64,000 bases of DNA. Origin: Ceratothoa steindachneri. Lineage: Eukaryota > Arthropoda > Malacostraca > Isopoda > Cymothoidae. The notes under the pieces were generated by a model. That model searched no databases. It had not been told where the DNA came from and saw only the letters and a list, made by a program, of their open reading frames with translations. The first letter of the stretch is position 1; every line of letters starts with the position of its first letter. The stretch is taken from assembly GCA_963969495.1 (NCBI GenBank), contig OZ018330.1, positions 64,377,013-64,441,012 of the forward strand, in the 5' to 3' direction. Of the stretch, positions 41,311-52,313 are shown one piece after another. The position numbers were made by a program, and so were the translations under genes.

Positions 41311-42740
41311 GAATAGATAGGCGTGACAGGAAGGTGTAGGGTGAGTGATTATTATTTTATTATTATCATATCCCGGTACTGGGAGAGGGAGCCGTGTCTG
41401 CCCTCCAGGTTTCAGTTACAGCAAGGCTATCAAATTCGGCTACACCATCTTCCCTCTTTTACGAAAAAAAGTGCAGATACTCTGAGAAAAAAGTGAATGC
41501 ATAAGCTTTCCGAGTCCCTGTCAAGGAGTTGAGTCACCCCAATGAATCAGGCTTCCCTATTTGTCCGCGGTTAGGGACGAAGTTCCGTTCCTCCGCATAC
41601 CAATTGGAACAGAAGAGCCAAATTAGTAGCTGGGTCCGCTAAGGAAGCCTAACTATAGAACCAACCTGGCTCTATGGTTGCAATGCAAATGTAAATAATT
41701 CTCTCAATGTGAATTTGAATATTAAGGTGACTCGTGACTCATTAAAAGAACAATGCAATTTTATCTGACTGTGAAAGTTGGTCAAACAATAATACGGAGG
41801 TAACATAAATAATACACATAAGCACTCAGACACGGGTGACATAGGAAAATTGAATATAGATTCTGAAATAAACATGGACAGGTAACAGCCAGAAGACACG
41901 AGAGAACATGAACTAAAGATATCCTTAATTTGCTACAGTTATACATAAAGAGAAAAATTATTATGTCGTAGGAGGGAGGAAGTTTAAATTAGAAAATAAG
42001 GACTAAGGTGGTCAACTCAAGCACTTGTGGGTGGGTGGTCAGCCGAAAGTTGTTTAGAGGTTTTCCCATTAGTATGATGGCGTAGCTGATGGCTGATGGG
42101 AATAAATAAACATTATTTGTCCACGTTTGGTGAAGTGTGCGCCAGGCGTGCCTTCTGGATCTGCTCCTGAATTGGGCTGTACAGGTATGTTTAGCTCTCG
42201 AAATGGCTGATATTCGACCCATTTCTGTCAGTTTTGACACTGCTCATCTTCACACAGTGAATTTTATTAAATTCCTCAATATATCCCGTTCTTCTACTAG
42301 CAAAGATGAGTGAATAAATAAGAACCATGCCCATTTTCTATCCCGAATAGACGTATGCTCTTCACTAGTGACATGAAAACGATGTGTACAATTTTCTTTG
42401 AATATACTAGGAAACCAGTTGTGTGCGAGAAGAAACAAACGCTTCAGAAAAATGCACTACTCTTGTGGCCTGAGATTTCTCATTCATTACACAAGGCTTT
42501 TTCACATATTTTAATTATGCAATTTATCTATTATTGTGGGGATGTTTAAATTGTACTATAATATTTATTTTAAGATAAAAAGAAGGATAATGAATCTCGG
42601 TAAAAGAAAGAAAGTAGAATTTAGTGGAAATGGATTGGGGCAAAGGGATCGAATGAAAATTTGAAGCAGATTCGAGTCAAACAGGATCAAAGAGTAGATG
42701 CTAGCACAGCGATAGCAAATAGTAAAAACGCATTTTTACG
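41311..42740. other. Intron 1 sequence, no gene recognised
   Basis: A TTATTATTTTATTATTATCAT stretch (about 41353) followed by unique-looking sequence could be the 3' tail of an unassigned minus-strand retroelement, but nothing diagnostic is visible. Confidence 0.4.
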
Positions 42741-42744
42741 CGAA

Positions 42745-43618
42745 CTATAATATAATAATAATAGGTATTTATAATGCGCCCTTCAGCGCTGTTAGCCCTC
42801 CCAGAGCGCAGGTCGTGTAGCAAGTGTAGAGAAAGTTTACAGGGAAGAGAAGTCAATTCTGAAGAGATGAATGAGCCTTCAGGAGACGTTTAAAAGTTGC
42901 AAGGAAGGAAGAGGATCGGACTTCAGCAGGAAGAGCATTCCGGAGTTTATGACCACAAACTGAGAAGGAACAGTCACCCATCGAGCAGAGGACAGAACGA
43001 GGAGTGTTCAGGAGGGTAGATAGGTTAGATTGGAGTGCCCGAGGAGTTTGATGACGGGAGAGGGCAGACGAGAGATAAGGTGGAGCCTAGAGGTTTAGGG
43101 CCTTTTAGGTGATGAGAATTTTTTTAGTGGGTACGGAAGCGAATAGGTAGCCAATGTAGCTCCTGTAACAGAGGCATCGAAGGAGGAACCGGGCAGCATA
43201 GTTTTAACTAGTTGTAGGGGGCGAAGTGATGAAGAAGGGAGATTCACTAGAAGAGAATTGCAGTAGTATAAGCGTGAGGTGATGAGGGCAGGAATAGCCG
43301 TCTCAAGGCTTCGTCGATCAAAATATGATCGAACACGTGAGAGGTTGCGGAGGAAACCGAGGGAAGACTTACAGATACGATGGATGTGCGGTTTAAAAGA
43401 GAGAGTTGCTCGTCGAAAATAACACCAAGATTACTGACGGTATCAGAGAAGGCGACATTGGTTTGCCCAAGGTTAATGGAGGAGAAGAGAGCTTTAGATT
43501 TCTCCACCATCGAAGCGGTACCAACAAGGACAACTTCAGTTTTATCGTGGTTAAAGGTGAGAAAGTTGGCAGACAGCCATTCGTTTATGGAGGTATAGGC
43601 TGAAAGGAGTAACAAGGA
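42745..43618 (-). mobile_element. CR1-like non-LTR element 1, 3' part
   Basis: The left end has an ATAATAATAATAGG-type short repeat next to TATTTATAATGCGCC, typical of CR1-like 3' ends with a microsatellite-like tail. The frame at 43615-43247 is the RT thumb: LSAYTSINEWLSANFLTFNH, DKTEVVLVG and SNLGVIFDEQLSL. It joins in sense to the RT palm at 44938-44600, from which it was separated by a second element. Confidence 0.85.
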
Positions 43619-44594
43619 AAGAAAATACCCTAGAAGACCTTACGGTCCATTCAATGAGGGTACCTTTGGACTAGCAGTCGAGCGGGCACATCTCTGCTTA
43701 AATGCTTTACGTCCTTAAACGGCCACTTTTCAAGACCCTGTCTAGTCTTGACTTGAACTGGTCAACAGATTCACTGTTGACAACTTCCACTGGAAGTGCG
43801 TTCCAAATACCGCAGATACTGTAGGTGAAAACTTTCCACACAGATCGCGGTTGTAACGCTTCAGTTCAAGTTTAAAGCCGTGATTTCTTGTTCTGCTCTC
43901 AGCAAGTGTGAAAATATCCCTGTAGTCAACATTGTCGAACCCTTGAAGTATTTTGAAAACTTCGATGAGCTGACCACGCAGTATACGGGTTACCAACGAG
44001 AACAGATCTAATTCCCTTAATCTATCTTCATAACTTTTATGTATGATAGAGGAAATCAGTTTGGTTGCCCTGGCTTGCACGCCTTTCAATCTCGCGATGT
44101 CCTTTCGAAATGAAGGACTCCAAAATTGTACTGCATACTCCAAGGGCGGTCGGACAAGTGAGTTGTACAAACACAGTACAATCTCCTTGTTCCGATATAC
44201 AAACTGGCGCTTTATGTAGCCTAGCATCATTTGGGCCTTTTCTCCGCCTCAATGCACTGTTTCGAGAACTTGAGGTCACTACTCATTGTAACACCCAAGC
44301 TCTTCTCAGTGTCGGTGGATTCAATAGCAGTGCCCTTAAGGAGATTAGGGGTTTCGGTGGCCGATATGCATCACTTTGCATTTTTTCACCTTAAAAGGCA
44401 TTTGCCACGTTTCAGACCACTCCCCAATCTTCCCAAGATCTTCCTGCAGGCGGACAGTATTTCCATCCTTTGCAACATTCATACCAAGCTTGGTATCGTC
44501 GTCAAATTTAGAAATCTTGGCAACCATGTTACCGTTGACGTAGATGATGAATAGTAGTGGTCCCAGGACAGAACCTTGAGGCAGGAGCTTGGTA
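43619..44594 (-). mobile_element. CR1-like non-LTR element 2, 5'-truncated, nested in element 1
   Basis: It starts, on the minus strand, exactly at PQGSVLGPLLFIIYVNGNMV. It continues with KISKFDDDTKLGMNV (the catalytic FADD is FDDD here), IGEWSETWQMPFKVKKCKVM, and after a break (44230-43742) MLGYIKRQFVYRNKEIVLCL, LVRPPLEYAVQFWSP, KLISSIIHKSYEDRLRELDL and the C-terminal RNHGFKLELKRYNRDLCGKF block. Its left end is about 43619, where element 1 resumes with the LLSAYT codons. Everything upstream of the PQGSVLG motif is missing, as expected of a 5'-truncated insertion. Confidence 0.88.
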
Positions 44595-44945
44595 ACTGAT
44601 TGAGAGAAGGACACAGGGGATGAGGAAAGGTATATCTGCGTGTCATCAGCATAGAGGTGAAAGGACAGGCCCAAATCGCGAAGAAGGAAGCCAAGAGGAA
44701 GTAAGTAGATGCGAAAGAGGAGAGGACCAAGGACTGAGCCCTGAGGCACTCCAAAATGAATGCGCGCGGGCTCGGAGGAGAGGTTATCGAGCGCGACCGA
44801 CTGAGTGCGGGAGGAGAGGTATGAGCGGAACCAATCAAATGCAGTGCCCGAGAGACCAAGGAAAGTGTGAAGACGATCAAGGACAATGTGGTCGATGATC
44901 TCGAAAGCAGAGGAGAGGTCTAGGAGGACCCTATTCATGGATAAT
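44595..44945 (-). pseudogene. CR1-like element 1, RT palm
   Basis: The minus-strand frame from 44938 reads LLDLSSAFEIIDHIVLDRLH, then LGLSGTAFDWFRSYLSSRTQ, FGVPQGSVLGPLLFRIYLLP and FHLYADDTQIYLS. These are the RT palm blocks with both catalytic regions present (DLSSAF and YADD). It ends at SQSVTKLL where element 2 is inserted. The frame runs on into element 2, giving a fused 197-codon open frame with two PQGSVLGPLLF motifs. Upstream RT and endonuclease parts are absent beyond 44945. Confidence 0.9.
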
Positions 44946-46277
44946 TTTTATACCAGCTATAATCTAGCTGCAACCTTTCTTGAAACAAAAACCCATGTGG
45001 TTGGGACTGTTAGGGCAAATAAAAGATATTTTCAAAGGATGTCATAGAAAAAAAATTGACAAGAGGAGAGATAATCACACAGGAAGATCAAAATGGAATA
45101 CTTGTAATGAAATTGAAAGACAAGAGGGATGTAAGGATGGTCTCAACAAAACATACACACACCAAATATGGTAGAAACGCCAAATAGGTATTCTCACAGA
45201 CCTCATGAAGTCTAAAGAAGAGCTTCAGAGAAAATTTATATTTAGTTACATAAAAGATGAAAAAGTTTGTTTAAATTTATTAACAAGGAAAAAAGAAAAG
45301 TAAATCTTTTTTTCAGGAATTTTTTTTAAGAAAGCCGAGTATCATTATTTTACAAAAAAAATAATATATTCCCAGTAGGTCACAGATGCTATACTATATG
45401 ATAAAGTCCATTGATTTTATCCACAGTATGAAGAGAGAGCAATACTGAGTAGAAACTGCGTATCCACAATACAGATCCATGGCAGATTTGAACTATGTCA
45501 CGTATCCATTATATGGATACATGGTAGTCAATGTATTAATGATATAATGGTACCGCATTAGGGGCAACAAGGTGACAGGAAGTTTATAAGAGGCAAGCCA
45601 GTTAGATTTAGTGTCAAGCTTTAGATAGATCCAATTCAAATAGCAAAGAGGTTGGAACAAATTATCCCCCAAAAACATGGCCAAATTGGCCTCTAATTAT
45701 GTGCATGTGTATAAGTGACTTATGGGAGAGAGGCATTGATCTTTTTGATCAGCAAATAGTTGTGCATCATATTTGAATCTGATCCAAAAATTGGCAGTAG
45801 CATATATTTTCATGGAGTTTAAATATTCAAGTGGTAAATGCATAGATGCAGTATAGAAAAAAAGAAAGAAAAGAAACTAGAGTGAGTGTTGGATTTTATA
45901 AAATTTGGTTATTTCCTTGATAAAAACATACCGTGTTGGACGAAAACAATCAGGTCCAGAATGGCATCCATCTATGTAGTTTGATTCAAGATATAGAAAG
46001 GCTCTATCAAGAACAGCACCAGAGAACAAAAGGGCAACAACAGCAATGTAGGTGGCACAAATGTGGTCACTGTACGGTATACATTTTTAAAATGTGTGAT
46101 CTTCCAGTAGACCATGAATGTATGGAGGCTTTTCAAAGAAAGAAATGATGAGCTATAGGTTATGGACTTTGACCTACAATTAAAGGTTTTAGTTTTATCA
46201 CTTATCATTTCTAAATAAATGTCTATTTTGAACTCTTTTTCCGATTAGGACCTAAACTAACAATTACCTAACAAAAA
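44946..46277. other. Intron 1 sequence, no gene recognised
   Basis: AT-rich, with no family recognised in the short open frames (44980-45174, 45493-45684, 45933-46148). Confidence 0.45.
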
Positions 46278-46500
46278 ACATGAAAAAATATTCTTAGATA
46301 ATTCGACATTAATGAGCTAATGCAAATTATAATTAAAATCTATAAGGAACATTAATCAATATTAAAGAAGTTAGGCCACCCAAACTGTGAAAAAATATTC
46401 TTAGATAATTCAACATTAATGGGCTAATGCAAATTATAATTAAAATCTATAAGAAGAAACATTAATCAATATTAAAGAAGTTATGCCACCCAAACTGTGA
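46278..46500. repeat. Tandem duplication, unit about 110 bp
   Basis: The block beginning TGAAAAAATATTCTTAGATA and ending CCACCCAAACTGTGA occurs twice in a row, with a few substitutions and a 3-bp insertion in the second copy. It directly precedes mariner M2. Confidence 0.93.
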
Positions 46501-46511
46501 AGTTTGTATTA

Positions 46512-47441
46512 CGAGGGGCGGTCAATAAGTTTTGCGAATCGGTAGGGCAAAACAGAGGAAGGGGAATGGCTGTTTGTGGGGGTGTTAGGACAAGTTATGA
46601 GAAGTCAGGACCTGCAGCTGCACGCTCCTGCCTCGTCTATTTAAGAAGCAGTACCTGATCGCAGATCGTCAGTCACAAATTTTTCAACAATGGAGAAGGT
46701 TGAGCAGCGCGCAGTGATCACGTTTTGACCAAGGAAGGCAAGAATGCAAAAGAGATCCATAAACGCAGAGTTGCAGTGTACACCGACACTGCCCCTTCCT
46801 ATGCAACCATTGCTCGCTGGAATAGGGAGTTCCGGCATGGTCGTGAGTCCCTTGAAGATGACCCCCATCCAGGACGCCCGTCAGACGTGACCAACGAGGA
46901 CAATGTGGCCCGTGTGGAGAGGATCATCCTCGAAAATCGACGGGTGAAGGTCGAAGAAATCGAGCGAGAACTTGTAATATCACATGGAAGTGTTATCAAC
47001 ATCATCCACAACAATTTGGCCATGACCAAGGTCTCTGCCCGTTGGGTCCCTAGAAACCTCACACCCCATGATCGATTCAACGTCGTCAAAGTCCACAAGG
47101 CCAGAGTTGCACAAGCTGCCCTGCGCGAGTGCGGATTCGAGGAGCTCAACCATCCCCCATACAGTCCAGATCTGGCCCCTAGCGACTACTTTTTATTCCG
47201 CCAGCTCAAGGCTGCACTGCGTGGACGCCTGTTTGGGGACGATGAAGATGTCCAGTTCGCCGTCCAGGAGTGGATTGAACAGCAGTAGGGAGATTTCTGG
47301 TTGTCGGGAATTCAAAGCCTCAGGGTCAAGTGGCGCAAGTGCATTGAAGTCGAGGGTAGTTATATTGAAAAATAATAAAACACTTTTCCTCATATCTCGT
47401 TTCCTTATATCCGAATTGCAAAACTTATTGACTGCCCCTCG
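46512..47441 (+). mobile_element. Mariner M2, internally deleted, inverted relative to M1
   Basis: The ends ACGAGGGGCGGTCAATAAG (left, TA then C at 46512) and GACTGCCCCTCG (right, ending 47441) are flanked by TA at 46510-46511 and 47442-47443. At 930 bp it has the same internal deletion of the transposase core as M1. Its right end lies 191 bp from the splice donor of exon 1. Confidence 0.93.
46690..47288 (+). pseudogene. Mariner transposase remnant (M2)
   Basis: The ATG at 46690 starts MEKVEQRAVI, then a one-base deletion shifts the frame; the open piece 46725-47288 covers the rest. It has the paired helix-turn-helix region (WNREFRHGRESLEDDPHPGR, ISHGSVINIIHNN) and the WVPRNLTPHDR block, joined directly to FNVVKVHKARVAQAALRECG and ending SPDLAPSDYFLFRQL ... 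EWIEQQ. About 130 residues with the first two catalytic Asp are missing, at the same junction as in M1. Only the third Asp region (SPDLAPSDY) remains. In this copy the deletion junction keeps the frame open, so a DNA-binding but inactive protein of about 187 residues is formally encoded. Confidence 0.92.
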
Positions 47442-47632
47442 TATGATAAGATTTTTAAATTAAAAATTAGTGATTCCAAAGAGTTAATAATTAATAAGTT
47501 AATAACCATTGCGATATTTACCTGGTAAAATATCAATAAAAAATGAAAAAAACATTGCAATAAAGAAGTAAGGTAACTGTGTAGCTGTGCTGCGTTGCAC
47601 TCAAACCCAACATGAACAGACGCGAAACTCAC

Positions 47633-47885
47633 TGATGGACGGAGCTAGGATGTCTCCACTGAAGAGAATGAGAGGTTGGCTGTCGCTAAAAGATTTAAAG
47701 GCGGTTTTGAATCGGGCGGCGCCACCCACAGGTTCACGACTTTGTTCTTCGACGTTATAGACATCATTGAAATGAAGGATGGATATGGTGGGAGCCTTTT
47801 TACCACTCGGAGCAGGTGGCCCACGTATCGTTTCTTCGGATCTGCTGCTGTACGACTCGTTCGTCAGAGTTTCCGAAGTGACCAT
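47633..47885 (-). CDS. Metallophosphoesterase (5'-nucleotidase/UshA type), first coding exon
   Basis: This encodes residues 1-84. The start at 47885 is chosen because it has A at -3 and G at +4 and sits about 35 residues before the first conserved strand. A good acceptor (TTCTATTTCATTTCAG, exon from 47928) lies 43 bp upstream, suggesting a separate 5' untranslated exon to the right. The donor is GTGAGT from 47632, leaving phase 1. After a Ser/Glu/Pro-rich leader, residues 31-43 read APTISILHFNDVY: strand 1 and the first metal motif, with Tyr where the classic DxH has His, as I recall for this subfamily. VGGAARFKTAF and LILFSGDILAPSI follow, with the GD metal motif at 77-78. No signal peptide is evident. 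Such enzymes hydrolyse phosphoesters of nucleotides or sugar phosphates; animal members are often annotated as mannosylglucosyl-3-phosphoglycerate phosphatase by similarity, and the true substrate is not deducible here. Confidence 0.93.
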
Positions 47886-47928
47886 TATCTTCACCGATGA
47901 TCTCCAATTGATGGGAAATGACACGAGA
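47886..47928 (-). other. Predicted 5' UTR segment of the host gene, with upstream splice acceptor
   Basis: The acceptor AG lies at 47930-47929 behind a pyrimidine-containing TTCTATTTCATTTC tract on the minus strand. The 43 bp up to the ATG stay open in frame, so a longer protein cannot be excluded, but the family starts close to the conserved strand. Confidence 0.5.
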
Positions 47929-48094
47929 CTGAAATGAAATAGAAGTTTATGACAACACCCTTCTCTCATGATACACACGCTGGTAAATAAGTTTATAAGG
48001 AGAAATCTGTAAGGAAAGTAGTGAAGTGAAAATGTTTGGAAAAGGACCCGCAGAACCTCATGCAGGAAATGGGGCCGGGAGGGCATTTTGTTTT

Positions 48095-48345
48095 CCTTAC
48101 AGTGCCCATCTGACGAATGTCTCTAAGGGCACAAGGCGCCGTAATTCAAATTTCAGCTTGTACTAGGCTACCTTAAAATTACCCAAACCAAACCAAACCA
48201 AACAAAGAGTCAAACAACAAACAACACCCCCTTCCTGGCTAAAAAGTAAGAAACAGAGCAGAGAAGAACGAAACACGTTCCGGCGTCGGGTTCAAACCAG
48301 CCTCCCCCTGGCGCAGGAGCATGCCAACAACACCAATGATCTAAT
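48095..48345 (-). mobile_element. Family A, copy A4: 3' terminal fragment
   Basis: Left edge GTGCCCATCTGACGAATG, then GGGCACAAGGCGCCGTAATT, matching the family 3' terminal block. It continues through an A-rich stretch (CCAAACCAAACC) to a GGCGCAGGAGCATGC block, which is the right arm of the family hairpin. It is truncated about 250 bp from the 3' end and lies upstream of exon 1, outside the two long introns. Confidence 0.8.
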
Positions 48346-51300
48346 CTAAAATACATTTTAGATTATAATTTGTTTTCTTAACTGCACCTGTTCCAACCCA
48401 TAGAACCAAACATTCCCTCTTTTCACCTTTGTTGGTCGATTTGACTGCGCCCCTTAAACGTGAAATGAGCTCGTGCACGCTCCTCTCCATCTCTTGGCAC
48501 CTTCAAGGGCGCCTTAAATGCACATATCTGTCGTCAAGCCTTCTCTCACTGCTAGGAAGTTATTTTCCTATTGAACGGTCCGCTGATATAAACGAAGCTA
48601 TCTTCTATTTCCATGTAAATATTTCATTTGCCAGATATTTTCAAATTAAGGTCCCTTGAAAGCTATAGCAGCAATAGAGGAAAAGCCTTTCTTATTAATG
48701 ATTTTTCCTTCCCGTCCATATACCTATTTGATACTTTGGCTTCCGTTGACAGTTTATAATATTCTCTCACCATGTGACAACTCGACTTATCTTCGTACTG
48801 AAGAATGGCTGCGCTTATCGCACTAACTGGCTCCTCGAGGAAAAATTTCCAATTAGCAAAAGGTAATGAAGGCTACACACATTGTTGGGTCAATGAGAGA
48901 GAATTCGATTCGCGATACTCATTATCACTCATTCTTTTTATGGCGCAAGGCGAGTTCCTGCAAATAAATAACAAGATTTGGCCTGCAGATTGGCTAATAT
49001 AGAACGCAAACATCCTTGAGTGTTTTTCACTCGAAGTGTCAAAGAGTCAATGTTGTTTGCTTGTTCGCTGCAATGCAAATAATAATAGCCAATACATTCG
49101 GGAAGATATAATGCGAGTTGTATATATTAATAATTAATCAGAGATGGTGTTTTCTTTTTTGTCTTCTTGTGCTCAAACCTTCAAGGCAATATAAAATCAG
49201 TGTAAATTTTCTACAGGTAATTTTATGATGAGAAATGCATACAAATTACTAAAATGGGAAATACTGCAAAGCAGTTTCCTAATCGACTCTGGGTCCCCCT
49301 ATCCCATATCCCCCCTATCAAACATTTACTATGCGGTGCGAACTTCCCATTCTTTCTTAGAGTTTACTGAGTGATGTTTACGGGAACGAGCAGTTCAATT
49401 CTGTGAACTCTATCTAAGCTCACGCAGGTTTAAAATGGGTGATTTAAAACTGATTGGACTTCCTCGTCATTACTAAATGCTTCATCCTAGCGATACCAGG
49501 TGTGAAGGGCGTAGATTCATAGCGATGACTTCATTTTTACGACTTACTGGGCTACTGACCCAGCATAATCAGATGTATCTCGCCTATGTCCGGAATGGCC
49601 CCACACCCCACCTCCGAGTTAATCTAAATATTATTAAGGGAGGCAAACAAAGCCGTTAGCACTCTTCTCCACCCTTAGGTATAAAAGATATAAGAAAAGA
49701 GGACGTCATGCTGCTAGATACACACATATGATATCAATAGGAGTCTATTCAGCAAAATTTCAGCTGGGGTCATTATTGTACGCGATATTATTATACACAA
49801 TTTCTAATGGTCATTGTTTCTTCGTTTGACTCTTTTTAAGCTTCATTAAGCATTCATATTATGTAGCCCTAAAATATTATGCAATATATTTAACCCTGAA
49901 AAGCATAATTTGATGTTTTGACTAGTTATCCTCTTTATTGGTAACAACTCAAATCACTTTAGTTCCCAGTGGGCGGTGGGAGGGGGGTTACCGTATGTCG
50001 CCTTCTTCACTCGACCCTCGGAGGACCGCGCAGGAGGTACCCTGTGCTAACTGTTACAAGTATGGTACATGGCGTAGCAGTATGTCCTCCGGGCCCGAGT
50101 ACAAGTAGAAAAGACCCCGACACTGGATTGACTTGAACTCTTTGAGGTGGCCTGGGGAAGTTGGCACGTTCAGCTTTGCCCATTATGACACCAATGTTTA
50201 TCTACGACTATCCCCTCTAATGTTTCTAATTTCGGGAGTTATTATACCCTAGCTGGCAGCCGCCAAAAATCTATCCGGAATTAGGGCCCCGCAGAGGAAT
50301 AGCGTGTCTAGTTCGCTACACATGGTACCTGGATGTATCGCACGTCCTCGCGGGACAACCCACCCTACTCCTTCCTTAGTGACCTGCCTATCTTTATTTC
50401 GCGTTATCACATACTCTTGTCTACACATTCCAACTTTTTCTCTTGTCATTCCAAAAGGTTCTAGTGACTCTGTGCATTTACTCCTCTTAACATAACATAG
50501 CACAGTGAGAGGGTACACCGCGAGACCCCTACATGGTGCTAGAGCCGAAAGTTAACCGGCTAGGGGAGGTATAAGATACGGGAGGGGGGGGGGGCTAGGT
50601 CGTCGACTCTCTTCAAAGCTTTCATTGCACATAGAAGGTGGCTACGTCGGCGCCATCTTTTATGGATCAAAGTTGCCATTACGGTGGATAGGGTTGTCAA
50701 GGACTATCTTAGCTAAAATTTGAGGGAGGATTACCACCTGTACATGATCACATTCTGTAATTTTCTGATCCTATGGGAAGTTATACCTAAGCCTTGCAGG
50801 GCATTGGGAGGTCATAGTGGCTACCTTCTATATAACTTTTGGGGGCTCAATTTAAGATTAGGCACCCAATGTGACTAACCTTGAATTTAATGAAACGGAG
50901 GTTCTTATTCTGGAATTGTAAATATTTGGAAAGTCTCTTAGTAGATCGAAACTTACCTTAAATTTAGTTTACTTCACTTTAGAAGTTCTTTTCGTTTATC
51001 GTAATTTATCTTTACTTTAGTTCAATCCGGACACCATCATGGGAGGATCAGTGTTTCAAACAACAATTTTACCTTTACTTAACATAACTTAAAGCATTTC
51101 AAAGCTTATGTAATCATATAAGTAAACAATATATTTAAATGATCGTTTAAATATTTTTCGATTCAATAAAACTTTCCTCAGTAATTTGCAATATTTTTAT
51201 TTTCCCTTACAAGTAACCTTACAAGTATATATTTGTCCTCAGGCTAAAGGAGAGACACATCCAAGAGCGCGCTCGTAACCACTAGGTGCCAGGGAGAACG

Positions 51301-51630
51301 AGGAAAAACGAGATACCTTGTAGCGGTGGAAGGGTTCCCACTCAACCATAAACGGGTTTCCGCTCTACCATCTTCCCAGCATCCCTCGGGCATTGAGACG
51401 CTCTCCCCAACTCTGTTTTCAGGAGCTGCTCAAAGATTCTCCGAGTGGAGAGAGGGTTTCCCACTCTCCTATGTTTACAGGGTGAGGGATGGGGTCCTCC
51501 TCCGTTATAGTCTTATCCGGACGACTTTTTTTCTTTAGCGATGGTGGACCCATTTTCTTTCCCAAGAGTCAGACAAGAGTGAAAAAAACAGATGAGGCAG
51601 CGCCGCCTGGAGTCGCATGCAAGGTGGGCT
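48346..51630. other. No recognised gene; possible promoter side or first intron of the host gene
   Basis: About 3.3 kb with only short open frames and no family I can name. If the host gene has a separate 5' untranslated exon, its promoter or first intron lies here. No TATA box or CpG-rich promoter was identified with confidence. A short G-run occurs near 50583. Confidence 0.4.
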
Positions 51631-51639
51631 TAAGTAAAT

Positions 51640-51885
51640 AGGACAAAATCGCTTAGAGGAACATTTTCCCTTAATTCGATTGCCATGAAATCCATGGTAA
51701 CTAGGGGGGAGCTGCGGAAGCTCGTCACCTTCCGTTCCTCATTAGCTATTTTATACGGACCATAAAGAGGGCGAGCCGCCCGCCTACACTACTAGGGTAT
51801 AAGGGTTTCGATACCACACCTCCAGGGGATGGGGTCGGGAGGGCGTATGCGCGATTTACACCCGACCTGATGTCTCCGTTCTCCA
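51640..51885 (+). pseudogene. Family A endonuclease fragment, plus strand
   Basis: The plus strand encodes, with stops, NIFPLIRLPWNPW, then GSCGSSSPSVPH and GREGVCAIYTRPDVSVLQ. This aligns with GIFFQWNCRGLRANW, then LRMLVSSRSPLAI and GGCAVYTRHDVSIL of A6 (56200-55960, minus strand). It is an A fragment in the opposite orientation to all other A copies here. It may extend leftward into 51.3-51.6 kb, but I cannot show that. Confidence 0.65.
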
Positions 51886-52313
51886 GGCTTTATTTATTTT
51901 TAAGCCACCATCTGGCGATTGCCAAAAAGGGCATAAGTCACCGTAATTAATTTATAGTCAAATACTAGGCTAGTTTAAAATACAAAACAAATCAATAAAA
52001 AGAATAAAAATCCCGAACCAACATAACCACAAGCAAAGCCCCCCCTCCCCCCCCCAAAAAAAACAACGATAAGAAAGAAGCACGCTTCAGCGTTTGAGGA
52101 GGCCCGCTTTCCGCGGATCAGGATAATGTGACCAACGTCCATGAGAACCAAATAAAATTGAGGAGGCCAAACTCCTCCAAAATGTCGTATAGTCCACAAA
52201 TCTGTATACACGGACCTGTCCCAAGTATGAAGCCAAGCGGTAGCGACCCCGCTCATCCCGGTACCGTAACAGATAACGTGCACGAAGAACACCCAGATTG
52301 GGATATTCAAAAA
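51886..52313 (-). mobile_element. Family A, copy A5: 3' terminal fragment
   Basis: Left edge TTTATTTATTTTT (tail), then GCCACCATCTGGCGATTGCC. It is colinear with A6 52327-52700 up to CACCCAGATTGGGATATTC, where the tail of A6 begins. A5 is thus a 5'-truncated or interrupted copy placed head-to-tail with A6. Confidence 0.85.

Noticed and set aside
46799..47149. 116-codon minus-strand open frame
   Set aside because: Reverse strand of the mariner M2 transposase.
47601..48086. Single 161-codon gene with an upstream Met at 48086
   Set aside because: The upstream part is hydrophobic random-looking sequence crossed by a good splice acceptor; the last codons read through a consensus GTGAGT donor.
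48285..48330. GGTTCAAACC resembling a tRNA or SINE B box
   Set aside because: No matching A box at the right distance, and the segment is explained as the 3' region of family A.
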